Shown here piece after piece: positions 61,307 to 64,000 of a DNA stretch of 64,000 nt. How positions within the stretch are numbered: position 1 is the stretch's first letter; each line of letters opens with the position of its first letter. The position numbers were made by a program, and so were the translations under genes. Source of the stretch: Edaphobacter bradus (GTDB lineage Bacteria; Acidobacteriota; Terriglobia; Terriglobales; Acidobacteriaceae). A model generated the notes under the pieces. It made no database searches and had not been told where the DNA came from. It was given only the letters and a program-made list of their open reading frames with translations. The DNA lies in assembly GCF_025685645.1 (NCBI RefSeq), contig NZ_JAGSYF010000001.1, positions 310,001-374,000 on the forward strand. The letters run 5' to 3'.

Positions 61307-61325
61307 GGACGAACAGGAGAGTGAG

Positions 61326-61982
61326 ATGAATAAGGCGGAGGTGTTGCAGCGGCTGCGCGAGATTGGGCTGGTTCCAGTGCTTCGGGCTGAGTCCGTGGAG
61401 AAGGCGCTGGCGCTGGCCGAGGCGATTGCCGCGGGTGGTGTGACGGTGCTGGAGATCACGATGACGGTGCCTGGAGCGATCCAGGTGATGCGCACACTAG
61501 CGGAGAAGCGGCCGGATATCCTGATCGGCGCAGGGACGGTGCTCGATGCAGAGACGGCAAGGATGTGCATCCTCGAGGGCGCGCAGTTTGTGGTGAGCCC
61601 GGCGTTGAACCTGCAGACGATCGAGATGTGCCATCGGTACTCGATTGCGGCGCTGCCCGGCGCGCTGACGCCGACCGAGGTCGTGACGGCGTGGCAGGCG
61701 GGCGCGGATGTGGTGAAGATCTTCCCGGCGAGCGCGATGGGCGGGGCGAAGTATCTGGCATCGCTGAAGGCTCCGTTGCCGCATGTGGAGATGATTCCGA
61801 CGGGCGGGGTTTCGCTGGCGACTGCGGTGGACTTCCTTGAGGCAGGAGCGTTTGCGCTCGGTGTGGGCGCCGATCTTGTGAACGCGAAGGCGATGGCCGA
61901 GGGCAAGCCGGAGGTTGTGACAGAGAGCGCGAAGAAGTATATGGCGATCGTGAAGGAGTTCCAGTCGCGTTCGAAGAAGTAA
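61326..61982 (+). CDS. eda: 2-keto-3-deoxy-6-phosphogluconate aldolase
   Basis: A 218-residue class I aldolase. VPVLRAESVEKALALAEAI at the start, VLEITMTVPGA, GAGTVLDAETA, and the Schiff-base lysine in VVKIFPASAMGG followed by PTGGVSLATAVDFLEAGA. It cleaves KDPG to pyruvate and glyceraldehyde-3-phosphate. The ATG at 61326 follows AGGAGAG. It ends the kduI-kdgK-eda operon. It also handles KDPG from 6-phosphogluconate if edd exists elsewhere, tying in the first uronate block. Confidence 0.95.
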   Translation: MNKAEVLQRLREIGLVPVLRAESVEKALALAEAIAAGGVTVLEITMTVPGAIQVMRTLAEKRPDILIGAGTVLDAETARMCILEGAQFVVSPALNLQTIEMCHRYSIAALPGALTPTEVVTAWQAGADVVKIFPASAMGGAKYLASLKAPLPHVEMIPTGGVSLATAVDFLEAGAFALGVGADLVNAKAMAEGKPEVVTESAKKYMAIVKEFQSRSKK

Positions 61983-62050
61983 TTTGAAGTTCAAGTTGAA
62001 GAGAGGTTGGGTGGTTGCCGCCTGGCCTCTGTTGTTGCGACTGTTCGCAG

Positions 62051-63262
62051 TCAGGGACGGGGCCGAGTGACCCAGAGCAGCGGTTGGCTGATGGGAAAGG
62101 TTCGCTGAAGCGGGGGGATAGTGGTGTCGGGCGGCAGCCTTCGCCAGAGGTCAGCGTACTCGGGGCGGCTGTAAGCGCGGGCAGCGAGCAGCAGGCTTGG
62201 TCGGCGAAGGGGAAGCGCGGTGAAGTAGTTCAGGTCGGCGCTGTAAGGCCAGGTGCCGCGGTCGAGCATGAAGGGATAGTGGCGCGCAATGGCAGAGCGC
62301 ATACCGGGGCCATCCTGCAGGTCGTAGGTCCAGACGCTCTCAAAGCGTGTGGAGAGGAGATCGCAGGCGGCGGCGAGCATGTCAAGGTTGAAGAGCGAGT
62401 TGCGATAGGGGTTGGGCGAGGCGATCTCGTGGGGAAAGGTTCCGTCGGCGAGAATCTGGGCGCGGATCGTGGTGGACTTGAACTGGTGGCGCAGTGCGGT
62501 GAGCGGGGCGTCGTCTTTGGTGTTGAGGCGGGCGCAGGTGGCGGCTTGCAGGAGCCATGAAGAGCCGTGGTGGTTCTTCAAGTCGCGGGCGAGGCCGGCG
62601 ATGCGCGATGTGGTGAGCCAGTTGTGATAAGTGGTGAACCATGTAGTGAGGGCGTCGAGTGTGGGCTGCGGGAGCGATTCAGACGTGGCGAGGAAAGGGA
62701 TGGACTGGGCGATCTCGGCGAGGAAGACGCCTTCGACGATGCCCTCAGGCCGGCCGGTCTTCGCTGGAGGAATGATGCCTGCGTAGAGGAGCGCGGGTGT
62801 CATGCTTGTCGCAGGTTCGATGAACCATGCATTCAGGTGCGTGACAGCGTGATGGGCGTAGCGGTCTTCGTGCGTGAGGACGAAGGCTGAGGTGAGTGCT
62901 CCGACGGCGAGGCTGAGGTTGAGCAGAGCATCACGATGCGCGGTGAAAGCTGTAGGGTTGGGGGCTCCGCTGCGCTGGGTGTAAGGGGCTTCGGGGTTGG
63001 CGGGGTCGGGCCAGTAGTTGTCGGCTTCGGAGTAGAAGTCGTGTGGCGTGCCAGGGCTGTGTGGGCTGGGGAGAGTGGTGAGCGGAGTGGGGGACTGCGA
63101 GAGGTAGTGTTCAGCTTGAGTGAGAATGCGGTCGTGATCGATGGCGGCTACGTCGGGGTGTGCCGTTGACCGCGAAGAACCCGGTTGCTGAGCCAACAGA
63201 ATGCGTGGTGCGAGGAGAAGCGTTGCGGCCCGGGAACAGAAGACTCTGCGCGTAGTAGACAT
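62051..63262 (-). CDS. Alginate-lyase family (PL5-like) secreted protein
   Basis: 403 residues with a Tat-like signal (TTRRVFCSRAATLLLAPRILLAQ). The alpha/alpha-barrel alginate lyase pattern is visible: DNYWPDPANPEAPYTQRSG, RTLNLSLAVGAL-like helices, and KNHHGSSW, matching the family's NNHGSW-type active-site motif. It would cut uronate polysaccharides by beta-elimination, giving substrates for KduI/KduD. It faces away from the TonB receptor gene. True alginate specificity is not shown; related polyuronates are possible. Confidence 0.85.
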   Translation of the reverse strand: MSTTRRVFCSRAATLLLAPRILLAQQPGSSRSTAHPDVAAIDHDRILTQAEHYLSQSPTPLTTLPSPHSPGTPHDFYSEADNYWPDPANPEAPYTQRSGAPNPTAFTAHRDALLNLSLAVGALTSAFVLTHEDRYAHHAVTHLNAWFIEPATSMTPALLYAGIIPPAKTGRPEGIVEGVFLAEIAQSIPFLATSESLPQPTLDALTTWFTTYHNWLTTSRIAGLARDLKNHHGSSWLLQAATCARLNTKDDAPLTALRHQFKSTTIRAQILADGTFPHEIASPNPYRNSLFNLDMLAAACDLLSTRFESVWTYDLQDGPGMRSAIARHYPFMLDRGTWPYSADLNYFTALPLRRPSLLLAARAYSRPEYADLWRRLPPDTTIPPLQRTFPISQPLLWVTRPRP

Positions 63263-63347
63263 AACGGCTTTTGCCGGAAGGGTACCACGGAAGATTGAAG
63301 CCTGCTGGGAGTGTAGAACGTCTTAGAGACTATAGGGACGGATAGGA

Positions 63348-64000
63348 ATGCGAGTTTCTGTTGGAACAGTAGCCGTTGCTCTCGCTTGCCTCTTGTGCAG
63401 GTGTCCGCCTGTGCATGCAGCGGAGAGAGCGGTGCGTGTGTGTGTCCGCGATGAGAGTGGCGGGGCGGTCGCTGACGCCAGCGTACAGGTGCAGGGAGAC
63501 TCAGGCAGAAGAGTTGTAAGCGATGCGACTGGTTGTGCGAGTCTCACCGTGTTGGGAGAGCAGTCGAGGCTGGAGGTTGCGCACGCTGGCTTTGATGGCG
63601 TCGTACGGGCACTGGGGGATGAGGCGGAGATCGCGGTTGTGCTGCGAGTGGCTGCACGGGAGGAGGCGGTGGAGGTGACAGCCGCGCGGACTCCGCTGGC
63701 GCTGGACGCAAGCGCGAGCAGTGTGCGGACGATGTCGCCGCAGCAGCTTGAGGAGGCTCCTGCGCTGACGCTCGATGACAGGCTGCGGCAGGTGGCTGGG
63801 TTTCAGTTGTTCCGCAGAACGAGCTCGTGGGTGGCGAATCCGACGACGGAAGGGACTTCGCTGCGTGGGCTGGGTTCGACGGCGGCAAGCCGGACGCTGG
63901 TGTTGAGCGACCTGGTTCCGCTGAATGATTCCTTTGGCGGGTGGATTCACTGGAATGAGATTCCGCAGCTCGCGACGCGCGAGGTGGAGCTGATGCGCGG
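63348..64000 (+). CDS. TonB-dependent receptor, N-terminal part (runs off the right edge)
   Basis: 217 codons are visible. A signal peptide (VGTVAVALACLLCRCPPVHAA) is followed by a carboxypeptidase-regulatory-like beta-sandwich (VRVCVRDESGGAVADASVQV to about residue 100) and the start of the plug domain (LEEAPALTLDDRLRQVAGF; GTSLRGLGSTAASRTLVL). Such receptors import oligosaccharides or chelates across the outer membrane. It is divergent from the alginate-lyase-like gene with 85 bases between starts, so uronate oligosaccharides are a plausible cargo. The frame is open to the window edge, and the barrel is not visible. Confidence 0.85.
   Translation, partial: MRVSVGTVAVALACLLCRCPPVHAAERAVRVCVRDESGGAVADASVQVQGDSGRRVVSDATGCASLTVLGEQSRLEVAHAGFDGVVRALGDEAEIAVVLRVAAREEAVEVTAARTPLALDASASSVRTMSPQQLEEAPALTLDDRLRQVAGFQLFRRTSSWVANPTTEGTSLRGLGSTAASRTLVLSDLVPLNDSFGGWIHWNEIPQLATREVELMR

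Overview
The window looks like chromosomal DNA of a soil acidobacterium of the Terriglobia/Acidobacteriaceae type (Granulicella, Terriglobus and Edaphobacter relatives). This is inferred from gene content and style: high GC, Ku/LigD end joining, a DUF1800 protein, large TonB-dependent receptors, coiled-coil porins, many Tat-exported oxidoreductases and abundant plant-polymer catabolism. It was not checked by a search. No rRNA, tRNA, CRISPR array, prophage or intact insertion sequence was seen.

Layout. 1-8.3 kb: Ku and the start of LigD, a hydratase-like enzyme, MsrPQ methionine-sulfoxide repair, a DUF1800 protein, a Tat-exported Gfo/Idh oxidoreductase and PdxH. 8.6-13.8 kb: the housekeeping run rpsP-khpA-rimM-trmD-rplS-rnhB plus a PIG-L deacetylase, interrupted on the opposite strand by an outer-membrane-like gene. 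13.8-18.4 kb: a non-coding repeat element, PilZ plus a degenerate response regulator, YceI, an MFS carrier and PhhA. 18.4-22.8 kb: a minus-strand sulfite-reduction operon (cysI, cysG-N, cobA, rhodanese, TlpA-like) preceded by an unannotated polycysteine leader ORF, a probable promoter and an attenuator-like terminator. 22.9-32.5 kb: PhoU, then an amino-sugar salvage block with a fused symporter/serine hydrolase/NamZ protein, a BadF-type kinase, NagA and a GH20-like hexosaminidase. 32.7-41.1 kb: a porin and a uronate block (uxaC, LarA-like epimerase, uxaE, gntK, SDR). 41.1-46.2 kb: a second copy of the repeat element and a patch that looks acquired (PEP mutase family enzyme, Rieske/cNMP/flavoprotein fusion, broken UBP zinc-finger gene). 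46.2-57.2 kb: larB, larC and larE for the nickel-pincer cofactor, a nickel permease and assorted enzymes. 57.3-64 kb: KDG pathway genes kduD, kduI, kdgK and eda, an alginate-lyase-like protein and a truncated TonB receptor.

How the genes may fit together. The two uronate blocks could take galacturonate, glucuronate and unsaturated uronates to central metabolism. The first block lacks mannonate dehydratase. Instead it pairs a LarA-family epimerase with gluconokinase, which suggests uronate -> mannonate -> gluconate -> 6-phosphogluconate. The cofactor genes and the nickel permease lie in the same window. The amino-sugar block suggests capture of GlcNAc and MurNAc from peptidoglycan or chitin. 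The sulfite-reductase leader suggests cysteine-responsive attenuation.
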